Below, in pieces: positions 18,740 to 28,716 of a stretch of DNA of 64,000 nucleotides. Under the pieces are notes generated by a model that was not told the origin of the DNA, did not search any database, and was given only the letters and a program-made list of their open reading frames with translations. Position numbers and translations under genes: made by a program. How positions within the stretch are numbered: the stretch's first letter is position 1; each line of letters starts with the position of its first letter. Source of the DNA: Pseudoalteromonas rubra (lineage in GTDB: Bacteria; Pseudomonadota; Gammaproteobacteria; Enterobacterales; Alteromonadaceae); assembly GCF_001482385.1 (NCBI RefSeq), contig NZ_CP013611.1, positions 2,108,001-2,172,000 of the forward strand, written 5' to 3'.

Positions 18740-19693
18740 CTAAAAGTCATACCTTAATGTCAGTGCCATATGATCCTGATCCGCTTCGTTATCGAGATCG
18801 ATTTTCGTGTACCATAAGTACATTCTCGTTTGCTTTGATAGGCTTTTCTCAACCCCGATGGAAGTTGCATCACCAGAGTCCTTCAGCTTGCCGGAGGCAC
18901 CATCGGAGTTTTGATATTGCGCCAGCAACTTGTAACCATTGTCCAACTTCAATGATGCGCTGGCCATGTAACTGTCTACCGTGTCATTACTGTCAATGGC
19001 TTCACTTTGCTGATAACTGGCACCTAAGGTCACTTTAGCCACTTTGCCTTGTACAGTAATACGAGTAATGTCCTGGCCTGCGACTTCTTCATCGCGTGCC
19101 ACACTGGCATAAATCGCGGTTTTTTTCAGTTTACTGTCACCATAAGAGGCAGCCATCGACAACCCGCTCTCGCCATTTTGCTTGCTGTTGTCTTCGCTGA
19201 TATAACTGACTGTAAATTTAAGATGATTCAATGAAGGGGTTGTATATTGTAACGTGTCGCCAAGGCGGTTTTCACCAACAAAAAAGCTCTTGATGTCGGC
19301 ATTGAAGTCGTTCATGAGATCCACTTTCCCCTGAGACTTCTTCATAGGCGTGTCAGCCCGACCCACTAAAACCTGACCAAACCGACCTTTGACACCCACA
19401 TACTGTGAGCGGGCGGTAATGTTCTCTTCAGACTTACCGTCGTTGTCGTTTTCTGACATTTCAACCTGAAATTCCAACTTATAAAACGCAGAGATCCCGG
19501 TGTCTATGTCTGCTCCGCCTTTGATCCCCATCCTGGAAGCATAGCTCTCAACAGATGTGTCTGAGCCACTTCCCGTATCACTGTTTGCCACACCCAAATG
19601 GGCGCGACCGTAAACCTTGAGCTCTTCAGCTTTTACTTCCATGCAAGCCAGCGCAGAACACCCTATAAGGGCAGCCATAAAGCATTTTTTCAT
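18740..19693 (-). CDS. General porin, outer-membrane beta-barrel
   Basis: A 317-residue porin of the Gram-negative general porin family. A signal peptide (MKKCFMAALIGCSALACMEVKA) precedes the first strand ELKVYGRAHLGVANS. Typical are ASRMGIKGGADIDTG, YVGVKGRFGQVLVGRADTP, the alternating strands, and the terminal aromatic strand HMALTLRYDF ending in Phe for BAM recognition. Which solutes it passes cannot be told. No Pho box was seen upstream, so phosphate control is not supported despite the neighbouring pho genes. Its upstream region is a dense GATC cluster. Confidence 0.9.
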   Translation of the reverse strand: MKKCFMAALIGCSALACMEVKAEELKVYGRAHLGVANSDTGSGSDTSVESYASRMGIKGGADIDTGISAFYKLEFQVEMSENDNDGKSEENITARSQYVGVKGRFGQVLVGRADTPMKKSQGKVDLMNDFNADIKSFFVGENRLGDTLQYTTPSLNHLKFTVSYISEDNSKQNGESGLSMAASYGDSKLKKTAIYASVARDEEVAGQDITRITVQGKVAKVTLGASYQQSEAIDSNDTVDSYMASASLKLDNGYKLLAQYQNSDGASGKLKDSGDATSIGVEKSLSKQTRMYLWYTKIDLDNEADQDHMALTLRYDF

Positions 19694-19763
19694 ACTTTGA
19701 CCCCAATAAAAATCAATGTGAGCAGAATAGAGTATTATTTAAAGCTAGACGCTCTGTATCAGA

Positions 19764-20062
19764 GATCAAGTGATGTACCGCTGGATCAAAGTTTTTCTAA
19801 GTCAAAATGTCAGAGATCACATTTATACCAACAAGATCCGATCGGGATCATGTTTTTACTAAGAAAAATGATCAGTTCTGGCACACTCAACACAACCAAC
19901 GGGCTAACTTATTGATTTTAGATCGGTTCCAAGGGGGTAATGCACTCAGATCCTCCCCTGACTTAGTAAGATCACGATCCAGAAACCTCTTCACTCTTGT
20001 CACTTAGTCAAGATCTGATCCCAGATTACATAGGTAGGTAAAACTCTGATCCCAACAGGATC
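19764..20062. promoter_or_regulatory. GATC (Dam-site) cluster upstream of the porin gene
   Basis: GATC begins at 19764, 19784, 19815, 19835, 19840, 19846, 19870, 19921, 19949, 19970, 19976, 20012, 20017, 20048 and 20059. Several gaps (20, 31, 20, 11, 31, 11) are near whole helical turns, which would put sites on one DNA face. If Dam methylates GATC in this organism, this is a candidate for methylation- or SeqA-dependent control of the porin. That function is inference. Confidence 0.5.
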
Positions 20063-20095
20063 AACGTATGTGCCAGAAGCAATCAACACAAACAA

Positions 20096-20125
20096 AAATG
20101 CCGCAGTGCACACACTGCGGCATTT
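20096..20125 (-). terminator. Intrinsic terminator of fba
   Basis: AAATGCCGCAGTG and CACTGCGGCATTT pair as a 13-bp stem around a short TGCACA loop, 31 bases after the fba stop codon. Confidence 0.85.
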
Positions 20126-20155
20126 AACACTAACCCAATTGTGTCGTGTTAGTAT

Positions 20156-21220
20156 TTATTTGATCTGAGGATCCAGCTCGCCAGACAGATATTTCAGGTG
20201 CATATCGTCCAACGAGATTGGCTTAATGCGGCTTGCATGACCCGCAGTACCAAACGCTTCGTAACGCGCAACACAGATCTCTGTCATCGCTTTCGTTGCT
20301 TCAGCAAGGTACTTACGAGGGTCAAAGTTAGCCGGGTTATGTGCCAGGTGACGACGGATAGCACCTGTTGCAGCCAAACGTAAATCAGTGTCAATGTTCA
20401 CCTTACGCACACCATGCTTGATGCCTTCAACGATCTGCTCAACGGGTACACCATACGTCTCTGGGATCTCTCCACCAAATTCATTGATCACGGCCAACCA
20501 CTCCTGAGGCACCGATGAAGAACCGTGCATGACCAAATGGGTATTCGGGATACGTGCATGGATCTCTTTGATACGGTTGATTGCCAGAATGTCACCCGTT
20601 GGTGGACGCGTAAACTTGTATGCACCATGAGAAGTACCACAAGCAATGGCCAGTGCATCAACCCCTGTTTTCTTAACGAAGTCAGCCGCTTCTTCAGGAT
20701 CGGTCAGCAGTTGATCATGAGAGAGTTTACCTACCGCACCAATGCCATCTTCTTCACCCGCTTCACCCGTTTCTAGTGAACCCAGTACTCCCAGTTCACC
20801 CTCAACCGAAACACCACCAGCGTGTGCCATTTCTACAGTACGTCGTGTTACATCGACATTGTACTCATAGCTAGACGGGGTTTTGCCATCTTCCATCAAA
20901 GAACCATCCATCATAACTGATGAAAATCCGAGCTGAATTGAACGCTGACAGACGCCCGGAGATGTACCGTGATCCTGGTGCATAACAACCGGAATATGTG
21001 GCCATTCTTCCACTGCGGCCAAAATCATATGGCGAATAAACGGTGCCCCTGCGTACTTACGTGCGCCTGCCGAGCCCTGAACAATCACCGGACTGTTGGT
21101 TTTGTCTGCCGCTTCCATAATAGCGCGCATTTGCTCTTGATTATTTACATTAAAGGCAGGAACGCCGTAACCATGCTCTGCGGCATGATCCAGCAATTGA
21201 CGCATACTGATTAAAGCCAT
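20156..21220 (-). CDS. fbaA: Class II fructose-bisphosphate aldolase
   Basis: A 354-residue zinc aldolase from the ATG at 21218-21220 (GGAG eight bases upstream; the open frame reaches 21271). It splits fructose-1,6-bisphosphate into two trioses. Motifs are [18 protein letters not shown] (zinc His and catalytic Asp), [32 protein letters not shown] and VMHGSSSVP. It ends the epd-pgk-fba cluster; 199 bases separate it from pgk. Confidence 0.97.
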   Translation of the reverse strand: MALISMRQLLDHAAEHGYGVPAFNVNNQEQMRAIMEAADKTNSPVIVQGSAGARKYAGAPFIRHMILAAVEEWPHIPVVMHQDHGTSPGVCQRSIQLGFSSVMMDGSLMEDGKTPSSYEYNVDVTRRTVEMAHAGGVSVEGELGVLGSLETGEAGEEDGIGAVGKLSHDQLLTDPEEAADFVKKTGVDALAIACGTSHGAYKFTRPPTGDILAINRIKEIHARIPNTHLVMHGSSSVPQEWLAVINEFGGEIPETYGVPVEQIVEGIKHGVRKVNIDTDLRLAATGAIRRHLAHNPANFDPRKYLAEATKAMTEICVARYEAFGTAGHASRIKPISLDDMHLKYLSGELDPQIK

Positions 21221-21419
21221 TGTGCTTTCTCCAATTGTTGATGAGTGAAGCTGATATTTCCAGATCAGCACTCGTGCTCATCGATTTGAACGGGATAAAA
21301 TTTTAAGTGCTACACACTCAATTTGTTTTGAGAATAAATGTGAGAGAGTCTCAAAACCGGACCAAACTATCGGCCCAAAAATGTGATGCTGCGACGTATT
21401 GCGCAGCATCGTGCTTGAA

Positions 21420-22598
21420 TTACGCTTTCGCTCTTTGTTCAAGCATAGCGACTGCTGGCAGTTTTTTCCCCTCAAGGAACTCTAAAAACGCACCACCGCC
21501 AGTCGAGATGTATGAGATTTCATCTGCTACGCCGTATTTATCAATCGCAGCAAGGGTATCACCACCACCAGCAATTGAGAAAGCGCTGGACTTAGCAATC
21601 GCATTAGCAATCGCTTCAGTACCATTACCGAATTGATCGAATTCGAATACGCCCACCGGACCATTCCAAACCACTGTACCTGCGTTGGCAATAATCTTAG
21701 CCAGCGTATTAGCAGTTTCAGGACCAATATCGAAGATCATGTCAGTGTCACGGACTTCCGCTACATCTTTGATCTCTGCAACCGCAGACTCTGAGAACTC
21801 GTCACCAACTACCACGTCTGTAGGCACAGGAATATCTCCGTCATTAGCCAGCGCAGCAGCACTCAGTTTGTTCGCTTCATCAATCAGGTCTGCTTCATAT
21901 AGTGACTTACCTACCGGATTACCTGCTGCAGCGATAAAGGTATTCGCAATCCCGCCACCAGTAACCAACTGATCAACCACTTTAGATAGTGAGTCAAGTA
22001 CTGTCAGTTTAGTAGACACTTTAGAGCCACCCACGATAGCAACCAGAGGGCGTGCCGGGTTATCTAGCGCTTTACCTAATGCATCCAACTCTGCCGCCAG
22101 TAACGGACCTGCACAGGCAACGTCAGCAAACAAACCAACGCCATGCGTTGATGCCTGAGCACGGTGCGCTGTACCAAATGCATCCATTACATACACGTCA
22201 CAGAGTGCTGCCAGCTGCTTCGACAGGGCTTCATCGTTCTTCTTTTCACCAACATTGAAGCGGACGTTTTCGAATACCACAACTTCATTATCTGCGATAT
22301 CAACGCCATCCAGATAGTTGTCAACGAGACGCACATTTTGATCTAGCGCGTCGTTAAGATAATCAACAACTGGTTGTAGTGAATACTGCGCATCGTATTC
22401 CCCTTCCGTTGGGCGACCCAGGTGAGACATCACCATAACCTTGGCACCTTTTTCCAGGGCAAGCTTAATGGTAGGTAAAGAGGCTCTGATACGGGCATCT
22501 GATGTAACCTTACCTTCTTTCACCGGTACGTTAAGATCTTCACGGATCAGAACGCGTTTGCCGTTTAAATCTAAATCCGCCATCTTAATGACTGACAT
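21420..22598 (-). CDS. pgk: Phosphoglycerate kinase
   Basis: A 392-residue glycolytic kinase. Of three closely spaced in-frame ATGs, the one at 22596-22598 is preferred: AAGGAG lies six bases before it and the product then begins [11 protein letters not shown], as in E. coli. Motifs are [46 protein letters not shown] and the nucleotide loop [12 protein letters not shown]. It follows epd after 31 bases. Confidence 0.97.
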   Translation of the reverse strand: MSVIKMADLDLNGKRVLIREDLNVPVKEGKVTSDARIRASLPTIKLALEKGAKVMVMSHLGRPTEGEYDAQYSLQPVVDYLNDALDQNVRLVDNYLDGVDIADNEVVVFENVRFNVGEKKNDEALSKQLAALCDVYVMDAFGTAHRAQASTHGVGLFADVACAGPLLAAELDALGKALDNPARPLVAIVGGSKVSTKLTVLDSLSKVVDQLVTGGGIANTFIAAAGNPVGKSLYEADLIDEANKLSAAALANDGDIPVPTDVVVGDEFSESAVAEIKDVAEVRDTDMIFDIGPETANTLAKIIANAGTVVWNGPVGVFEFDQFGNGTEAIANAIAKSSAFSIAGGGDTLAAIDKYGVADEISYISTGGGAFLEFLEGKKLPAVAMLEQRAKA

Positions 22599-22629
22599 TG
22601 ACATCTCCTTCAAGAACGATACTGAGTTT

Positions 22630-23643
22630 TTAATTAACTTGTGTCATTGCTGTGGCTGTATCGAGCATGCGATTTGCAAATCCCCACTCGTTGTCGCACC
22701 ACACCAGCAACTTCGCCAACCGTTTCTGGCTGACACGTGTTTGGGTACCATCTATGATACTGGAATGTGGATCATGATTAAAATCCACCGAGACCAAAGG
22801 CTCTTCAGTGTAGTCCAGTATCCCTTGCAACGGACCACCAGCGGCCTGTTGTAATGCATTATTCACTTGTTCAAGCGTCACATCACTGTTCAGGGTCACG
22901 CTCAGATCCATTGCCGTCACATTAATGGTGGGTACCCGCACTGCAATGGCTTCAAAACAGCCATGAAATTTAGGCAAGATCCGCTCGATCCCGCGGGCCA
23001 GCTTAGTATCCACCGGGATAATTGACTGACTTGCTGCGCGGGTGCGCCGCAGATCAGGATGATAAGCATCAATCACCTGTTGATCATGCATAGACGCATG
23101 GATCGTTGTGATGGTGCCCGAGCCAATCCCAAAAGCATCATCCAATACATTTATGACAGGGACAATACAGTTAGTGGTACATGACCCATTTGATACGATG
23201 GTATGCTCAGGACGCAGTTCTTTGTCATTGATACCATACACTATGGTGGCATCGACGTCCGCGTCAGCCGGGTGAGAGAACAACACTTTCTTGGCACCCG
23301 CGCGCAAATGTGCCTGAGCATGAAAACGGGAATGAAATACACCTGTACACTCTAAAACAACATCAACATCGAGGGCATGCCAGGGTAAATGGCTGGGATC
23401 GGCTTCGCTAAACAGTTGGATTTTATCGTCTCCAACCGTCAGATAAGGCGCATCAAGGTGAACAGGAAAAGCAAAACGCCCATGTGAGGTATCGTATTTC
23501 AGCAGATGTGCAATGCCCTGCGGATCGGCAAGTTCATTTATGGCGACGATTTGAATGTCATGCTGGCGACCAGATTCATACAAAGCTCGCACTATATTGC
23601 GACCAATACGACCAAAACCATTTATAGCCAGTTTGATAGTCAT
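22630..23643 (-). CDS. epd: D-erythrose-4-phosphate dehydrogenase
   Basis: A 337-residue GAPDH-fold enzyme. The NAD-binding start is [15 protein letters not shown] and the catalytic Cys is in [17 protein letters not shown]. That motif with its extra Cys, the [10 protein letters not shown] segment and the position upstream of pgk-fba favour Epd over glycolytic GAPDH. Epd makes 4-phosphoerythronate for pyridoxal phosphate synthesis. A GAPDH role cannot be fully excluded from sequence alone. Upstream to 23800 nothing else is seen. Confidence 0.88.
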   Translation of the reverse strand: MTIKLAINGFGRIGRNIVRALYESGRQHDIQIVAINELADPQGIAHLLKYDTSHGRFAFPVHLDAPYLTVGDDKIQLFSEADPSHLPWHALDVDVVLECTGVFHSRFHAQAHLRAGAKKVLFSHPADADVDATIVYGINDKELRPEHTIVSNGSCTTNCIVPVINVLDDAFGIGSGTITTIHASMHDQQVIDAYHPDLRRTRAASQSIIPVDTKLARGIERILPKFHGCFEAIAVRVPTINVTAMDLSVTLNSDVTLEQVNNALQQAAGGPLQGILDYTEEPLVSVDFNHDPHSSIIDGTQTRVSQKRLAKLLVWCDNEWGFANRMLDTATAMTQVN

Positions 23644-23800
23644 TAAATTGAAGATCCACCACGTTGTGAAAAATTGGGCTCAATCCTGCTGCATATGCGG
23701 TGTATAGACCGCACGCGAATAAATTTCCCAAGCTTTCCGTATTAAGATGGCGCTATTGTAATCGACCAGGCACAAATGTGTAAGAGATATGCAAAAATAA

Positions 23801-24418
23801 TTATGTCAGTTGCCTGAGTAACGCCCCATGTGCCCCACCAAACTGGCTGTTTTGTGCAAGTAAAAGCTCCGCGGTACTCAGCGCATCACTCAGTGCATGA
23901 TGCTCACAAGCTGATGGTAACCCATAGCGCTGACGACAAGCAGACAATGTCAGGCAATCTGACGCAAGCGTTTTCCCCTGTCTGAGCAAACGATTTCTCT
24001 CAATCTGCATGGTATCCAGGATCAACTCAGGACGCGCAGAAATATCATGAGACACGAACGCCCGCTTGAGAAAACCCCAGTCTAGTATGGCGTTGTGGCA
24101 TACCAATACACCCTGTTCGAACAACTCAGCCAGTTGTTGTAGCAATGCACGCAAACTGCTTCCCTGTGCCAATGCCCGCTCATCCACGCCATGGATCACC
24201 GGACTTTGCCCCAGCTGGCGTACTTCCTTATTCAGCATGTGTCGGGCTGTGCTAAGCGTGATACGGCCCTGTCGGATCTCAACCCAGGCGGCGGAGACAA
24301 TTTCGTCTCGTTTCGGGTCTAATCCAGTCAACTCCAGATCCAAGACGATCAGGTTGGCATCTTCCAGTCTAAGATGACGGTAAGCATGCCAATTACGTAG
24401 TCGGGTTAACCAGCTCAC
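23801..24418 (-). CDS. DnaQ-like 3'-5' exonuclease domain protein
   Basis: A 205-residue DEDDh exonuclease: LIVLDLELTGLDPKRDEIVS (first D and E), VCHNAILDWGFLKRAF (middle D) and CEHHALSDALSTAELL (His and last D). It is related to RNase T and the epsilon subunit, but its substrate is unknown. The start is a GTG overlapping the stop of the DUF294 gene (GTGA), so the two are translated together. The pairing with DUF294, SSS symporter and DUF4212 genes is a recurrent arrangement in marine gammaproteobacteria. Confidence 0.9.
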   Translation of the reverse strand: MSWLTRLRNWHAYRHLRLEDANLIVLDLELTGLDPKRDEIVSAAWVEIRQGRITLSTARHMLNKEVRQLGQSPVIHGVDERALAQGSSLRALLQQLAELFEQGVLVCHNAILDWGFLKRAFVSHDISARPELILDTMQIERNRLLRQGKTLASDCLTLSACRQRYGLPSACEHHALSDALSTAELLLAQNSQFGGAHGALLRQLT

Positions 24419-26253
24419 AGGCTACCTCTGGCAAATTTGAAGGCACATGCTTGCTGTGCTTGCTTGATCAAATGAAAGGCTTCTTTGAGCTGATGACGCT
24501 CCAGTGAGCTTAAATGCTCCGGATTGATGCAATTTTCTGGCAAGCCTTCTTTGTCAATCTGTGTACGCAAACGCAACTGAGTTAAATAGCGCCAGCAATC
24601 TTGCAAGTTAGCAATGTCTTCAGCACTGAGCACTTTATGTTCTTTCAGCGCGTGTAAACGTTGCTGTGTATTGGCTTTACGGATCCCAGCTTGCAGCGCG
24701 TAAAGACGAACTACATCGTTGATGATCACCACACCGCGCTTTTTTAGGTCCAGATATTTGTGCTTGTGCTTATCCTGCTGAAGCTTAAATTGCTGAAACA
24801 ATCCAATCGGCACCGTATTGGTATTAATATCGGCCGCCATCGCAGCGTAAAACAACGCATTTTTCGGGATCTCATTTAAATGATGCAGAAATTGGCCGAA
24901 CAAGACATCCGATCCCGTAATAAAGCGCAGATCAAAATAGATCTTACAGTTCAGCATTGCATGGGGTGTTGGTGTATGGATCCAACTCGTAAATCTGTCG
25001 CACCACTCACTGAGTGTGCCCCGACATTGCGGGTTGCTTGCCATAATATTGCCCGGGCAAGTGCGGATCCCGCATTCATCCAGTTGCTGGCAGACAAATG
25101 CGCCAAACTGAGCAAAATACTGTCTTTGTTCATCTGTGACACCTTCGGGCAACAACAGACCATTGTCCTGATCGGAATGCAGGGTTTGCTCTTCACGCGC
25201 CTGGGAACCAAAACAGATCCAGGCAAACGGGGTGGGTGCGTTACCATGCTGCTGCTGATAAAGGTCTATCAAGCGTCCTGTCAGTGCATCACTAAGGCCA
25301 CTGAGCAACTGACCGATCAGTGAAATATCCTCGATCTTATTGGCAAAATCACTCAACAGATCCGGGATCTCTTTCGCCAACTGCCTCACCTGAGCATAAC
25401 TACATGCTTTATAGATCCGGCCGATCAACTGCACCGGATCGCTTTTTTGCTGACGTAAAAGATCTGTGCTGGTGATCATGCCTATCGGCGTGCGATCTTC
25501 ACTGAGCACAGGTAGATGATGAATATTGTGCTTAAGCATCAAATGCAATGCCGAAAAGATCCGGTTGTTTTCGAAAATGTGTTTCGGTTTGGCTGTCATG
25601 ATCTCACCAATAGCCCGGGCAGGATCAAGACCTTCTGCCAGCACCCGGTTGCGCAAATCGCGATCCGTCACAACACCTGATAATTGGTCGTGCTCAGTCA
25701 CCATGATCGAAGAAACCCGATGCTTCTTCATAACTTTGGCCGCTTCCTGAATACTGGCATCGGGTGCCAGGGTCACTGCTGCCCGACTCATTAACTCACT
25801 GACCGGACGTTCAGACCAGCTGTTTCCCGATTCTTTATAGTGACTGTATAGCAAACGTTTGGCATGGGCACGCACAAAATACTGCTCAAAAGGTTTGTAT
25901 TCACGACGAAGAAAGTCAAATGCCGATTGTGGCAATACATAGACCAACCCTGGCTGCACCACTTCCAGCTGATTACTGATTGGCTCACCCGTTAGCAACG
26001 AGGGGTAACCAAAGTAATCCCCTTCAGCGAGCCGGGTAACCAACTCTCCCCGCTCCGACCGCAAATCAAAGTGACCAGAACGGACCAGATAAAGCTGGGG
26101 CTGATCGCTTCTGAACCACTGGGCCTGATTCTGTGCACTGACATAAATGATATCCAGGTGTTCAACAAAGTAATCTGCCGCGCTGTCGGCCAACTGACCA
26201 AATGGCGCCTGTTGCTGCACAAAGGTCAGCACATCCTGTACGTGAGCCGTCAT
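24415..26253 (-). CDS. cNMP-binding / CBS / DUF294 nucleotidyltransferase-like protein
   Basis: A 612-residue cytosolic protein from the ATG at 26251-26253, with GGGAGG just upstream. In order: an N-terminal cyclic-nucleotide-binding fold (about 15-125, RSGHFDLRSERGELVTRLAEGDYFG), two CBS motifs (about 150-275), a DUF294 nucleotidyltransferase-like domain with FGSQAREEQTLHSDQDNGLL (GS...DxD) and a C-terminal helical substrate-binding-like domain. The architecture resembles signal-sensing uridylyltransferase relatives (GlnD type), but a target is unknown. It is between the exonuclease and the SSS symporter; 97 bases separate it from the symporter. Confidence 0.88.
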   Translation of the reverse strand: MTAHVQDVLTFVQQQAPFGQLADSAADYFVEHLDIIYVSAQNQAQWFRSDQPQLYLVRSGHFDLRSERGELVTRLAEGDYFGYPSLLTGEPISNQLEVVQPGLVYVLPQSAFDFLRREYKPFEQYFVRAHAKRLLYSHYKESGNSWSERPVSELMSRAAVTLAPDASIQEAAKVMKKHRVSSIMVTEHDQLSGVVTDRDLRNRVLAEGLDPARAIGEIMTAKPKHIFENNRIFSALHLMLKHNIHHLPVLSEDRTPIGMITSTDLLRQQKSDPVQLIGRIYKACSYAQVRQLAKEIPDLLSDFANKIEDISLIGQLLSGLSDALTGRLIDLYQQQHGNAPTPFAWICFGSQAREEQTLHSDQDNGLLLPEGVTDEQRQYFAQFGAFVCQQLDECGIRTCPGNIMASNPQCRGTLSEWCDRFTSWIHTPTPHAMLNCKIYFDLRFITGSDVLFGQFLHHLNEIPKNALFYAAMAADINTNTVPIGLFQQFKLQQDKHKHKYLDLKKRGVVIINDVVRLYALQAGIRKANTQQRLHALKEHKVLSAEDIANLQDCWRYLTQLRLRTQIDKEGLPENCINPEHLSSLERHQLKEAFHLIKQAQQACAFKFARGSL

Positions 26254-26350
26254 AATCCCTCCCAAAAAATGACAACTACTCCACAGCTTTCGCCATGAAG
26301 TAGTTGGTTTCTTTGCTATCAGAAAGTACCCCTACCTGATAGGCTGCGCT

Positions 26351-28075
26351 TTAATGCGCATGTGCAGCAGATGAGCCTTTCGGGTTACGGATCCCATCTA
26401 CCATTTGCTTCACTTCAATTGGCGTCTCAGCCGTCAGCTTCATCACAATAGCAGCAATACCAAAGTTCACTAACATGCCAATAATGCCAATTCCCTCAGG
26501 TGAAATACCAAATAACCAATTCGCTGGCGTATTCAGTTCCGGGCTGACAAACTTAAAGTAGATGATGTAAGCGGCGGTAAAACCAATACCAAACACCATA
26601 CCGCTGATGGCACCTTCTTTGTTCATGCGTTTAGAGAAGATCCCCATAATGATCGCCGGGAAGAAGCTTGCTGCCGCCAGGCCAAAGGCAAAGGCCACCA
26701 CCGACGCCACGAATCCGGGCGGATTAATGCCAAAGTAAGCAGAGATTGCAATGGCCACCATTGCCGACAAACGTGCGGCCAGGAGCTCTTGTTTATCACT
26801 GATATCCGGCTTAAGTGTGCGTTTGAGAAGATCATGGGAGACCGAGGTGGAGATCACCAGTAACAGGCCTGCTGTTGTCGACAGTGCTGCGGCTATGCCA
26901 CCAGCGGCGACCAGCGCAATCACCCAGGCTGGTAAATCTGCAATTTCCGGATTCGCCAGTACCATGATGTCTCGGTCGATTTTCACTTCATTGCGGCTCG
27001 CCGGGTCGTCAATCTTACCAGCAGAATAGAACATCTTGCCGTCGCCATTTTTGTCATTGAACGTGATAAGGCCCGTTCTTTCCCAGTTTTTCACCCACTC
27101 AGGTGCCTCGGCATACGCCGTACCACTGCCATCTTTACCGTTAATCGTGTCAATCATATTCACTCGGGCAAATGATGCAACCGCGGGTGCTGTGGTGTAA
27201 ACAATGGCGATGAACACTAAGGTCCAGGCCGCTGAGATACGAGTATCTTTTACTTTTGGTACAGTAAAGAAACGCACAATAACGTGTGGCAGACCAGCCG
27301 TACCGACCATCAGGGCAGCCGTAATGGCAAAGACGTCAATCATGCTCTTGGACCCTTCTGTATATTGCGCAAAGCCGAGTTCGGTACTGAGCCCGTCGAG
27401 TTTATCCAGCAAATAGGTCCCAGAGCCATCCGCCAACGTACCGCCGAAGCCGGTTTGCGGTAGTAAGTGGCCAGTCATCATCAAAGAGATAAAGATAGCG
27501 GGTACCAAATAAGCAAACACCAGTACGCAGTATTGCGCAACCTGAGTATAAGTAATGCCTTTCATGCCACCCAGTACGGCATAGAAGAATACGATCACCA
27601 TCCCGATATACACACCGGTTTCGATGTCAACTTCTAGAAAGCGAGAGAACACTACGCCTACACCACGCATTTGCCCTGCGATGTAGGTAAAACAAATAAA
27701 GATTGCACACAAAATAGCGACAACGCGAGCTACCTGAGAGTAATAACGGTCGCCGATAAAGTCCGGCACGGTGAATTTACCAAATTTACGCAGGTAAGGT
27801 GCCAGGCACAGTGCCAGCAGTACATAACCACCGGTCCAGCCCATCAGATACACACCCCCGTCGTAACCGGCAAATGAAATAATCCCCGCCATAGAAATAA
27901 ACGACGCTGCGCTCATCCAGTCGGCGGCCGTTGCCATGCCGTTTGCCAGCGGCGGCACGCCGCCACCAGCAACATAGAATTCATTGGTTGAACCGGCACG
28001 CGCCCAGATTGCAATGCCGATATACAGGGCAAAGCTGAGCCCAACAATTAAAAAGGTGAGAGTTTGAACATCCAT
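26351..28075 (-). CDS. Sodium:solute symporter, acetate permease-like (SSS family)
   Basis: A 574-residue transporter with about 13 membrane segments. The start is taken as the second of two adjacent ATGs, with GGAG seven bases before. Family landmarks are FYVAGGGVPPLANGMATAADWMSAASFISMAGI near residues 33-65, GYVLLALCLAPYLRKFGKFTVPDF and GTAGLPHVIVRFFTVP. A hydrophilic insertion of about 75 residues in the middle (around 320-395) is characteristic of the VC_2705-type subgroup. It likely takes up acetate or another short carboxylate with sodium. Its small partner DUF4212 lies 11 bases upstream. Confidence 0.88.
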   Translation of the reverse strand: MDVQTLTFLIVGLSFALYIGIAIWARAGSTNEFYVAGGGVPPLANGMATAADWMSAASFISMAGIISFAGYDGGVYLMGWTGGYVLLALCLAPYLRKFGKFTVPDFIGDRYYSQVARVVAILCAIFICFTYIAGQMRGVGVVFSRFLEVDIETGVYIGMVIVFFYAVLGGMKGITYTQVAQYCVLVFAYLVPAIFISLMMTGHLLPQTGFGGTLADGSGTYLLDKLDGLSTELGFAQYTEGSKSMIDVFAITAALMVGTAGLPHVIVRFFTVPKVKDTRISAAWTLVFIAIVYTTAPAVASFARVNMIDTINGKDGSGTAYAEAPEWVKNWERTGLITFNDKNGDGKMFYSAGKIDDPASRNEVKIDRDIMVLANPEIADLPAWVIALVAAGGIAAALSTTAGLLLVISTSVSHDLLKRTLKPDISDKQELLAARLSAMVAIAISAYFGINPPGFVASVVAFAFGLAAASFFPAIIMGIFSKRMNKEGAISGMVFGIGFTAAYIIYFKFVSPELNTPANWLFGISPEGIGIIGMLVNFGIAAIVMKLTAETPIEVKQMVDGIRNPKGSSAAHAH

Positions 28076-28086
28076 CATAGCGCTCC

Positions 28087-28350
28087 TTATTCATCCACGC
28101 CGTATTTTTTGTCCAGCGCATCCATTTTGAATACATAGACAAAAATCAAAGCAACGAAGGTATAAATTGCGCCCTGCTGCGAAAACCAAAAACCCAATTT
28201 AAATCCGAAGAAGCGGACCTCATTGAGTACATCAACCAGCAGAATGCCGCATCCAAAAGACACCACAAACCACACTACTAATAGCTTAAACATTAAGGCT
28301 AGATTCTCTGACCAATATGCTTTTGCTTGTTCTTCACTTTTAAAAGCCAT
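28087..28350 (-). CDS. DUF4212 small membrane protein, symporter partner
   Basis: An 87-residue protein from the ATG at 28348-28350 (GGGGA upstream). It has a soluble start (MAFKSEEQAKAYWSEN) and two membrane helices (LMFKLLVVWFVVSFGCGILL, and FSQQGAIYTFVALIFVYVF). DUF4212 proteins occur almost always immediately upstream of an SSS symporter as here and are thought to be a second subunit. First gene of the minus-strand operon. Confidence 0.88.
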   Translation of the reverse strand: MAFKSEEQAKAYWSENLALMFKLLVVWFVVSFGCGILLVDVLNEVRFFGFKLGFWFSQQGAIYTFVALIFVYVFKMDALDKKYGVDE

Positions 28351-28716
28351 GATAAGTCCCCTTTCACACACCTGTTGCCGATGTGCTGGTGTTAATGACC
28401 TTTTGACTGTAGCAATGGGTCGTCAAGAAGAAATTGAGACCTTAGTCGTAACAACAAGGTTACGTTTACGTAAACTGCAAAGCAAACACACATCAATGGC
28501 TATTAAATAATATAAAATCAATCACTTAATTTATTCATCGATGATATGGAACGATTAACGGAACGTATATCTCAGGGATAAGACATTAGTCTAATTAATT
28601 CAATAAAAATCGAATAATTTTGTAAAATCAGGTGATTATCTCACTTTGGATTATTTGCAAGTGATGCTACTTTAAAGGCACAGAGACAATAACAAGAATT
28701 AACACAAGGGCTCATC
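28351..28716. other. Divergent control region between DUF4212 and the hybrid kinase
   Basis: A 366-base AT-rich gap that must hold promoters for both directions. I see a short near-palindrome GTGATTATCTCAC at 28632-28644; it resembles a CRP site but the inner spacer is five, not six, bases. Nothing else is supportable. Confidence 0.5.

Larger units (their letters stand above)
19694..20155. other. Long intergenic region upstream of the porin, dense in GATC
   Basis: This 462-base gap between fba (downstream end) and the porin start contains 15 GATC tetranucleotides between 19764 and 20062; about one is expected by chance in that length. It also contains the fba terminator at 20096-20125. No open frame longer than about 100 codons looks real. 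No DnaA boxes were seen. Confidence 0.8.

Noticed and set aside
18740..19693. Porin as a PhoB-controlled phosphate porin because it neighbours phoB
   Set aside because: No Pho-box heptamers were found upstream of its start.
19807..19826. CRP-like site AAATGTCAGAGATCACATTT upstream of the porin
   Set aside because: The half-sites AAATGT and ACATTT are eight bases apart instead of ten and the left TGTGA core is missing, so it does not fit the CRP pattern.
19764..20062. GATC cluster as a replication origin (oriC or second-chromosome origin)
   Set aside because: No DnaA boxes, no adjoining dnaA, mnmG or rep/par genes; surroundings are housekeeping chromosome genes.
22630..23643. Calling the epd product glycolytic GAPDH
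   Set aside because: The Cys motif SNGSCTTNC with IVPVINVL and the location upstream of pgk-fba fit Epd better, though activity is untested.
28632..28644. CRP site GTGA-N5-TCAC between DUF4212 and crbS
   Set aside because: Inner spacing is five, not six; kept only as a near-palindrome.
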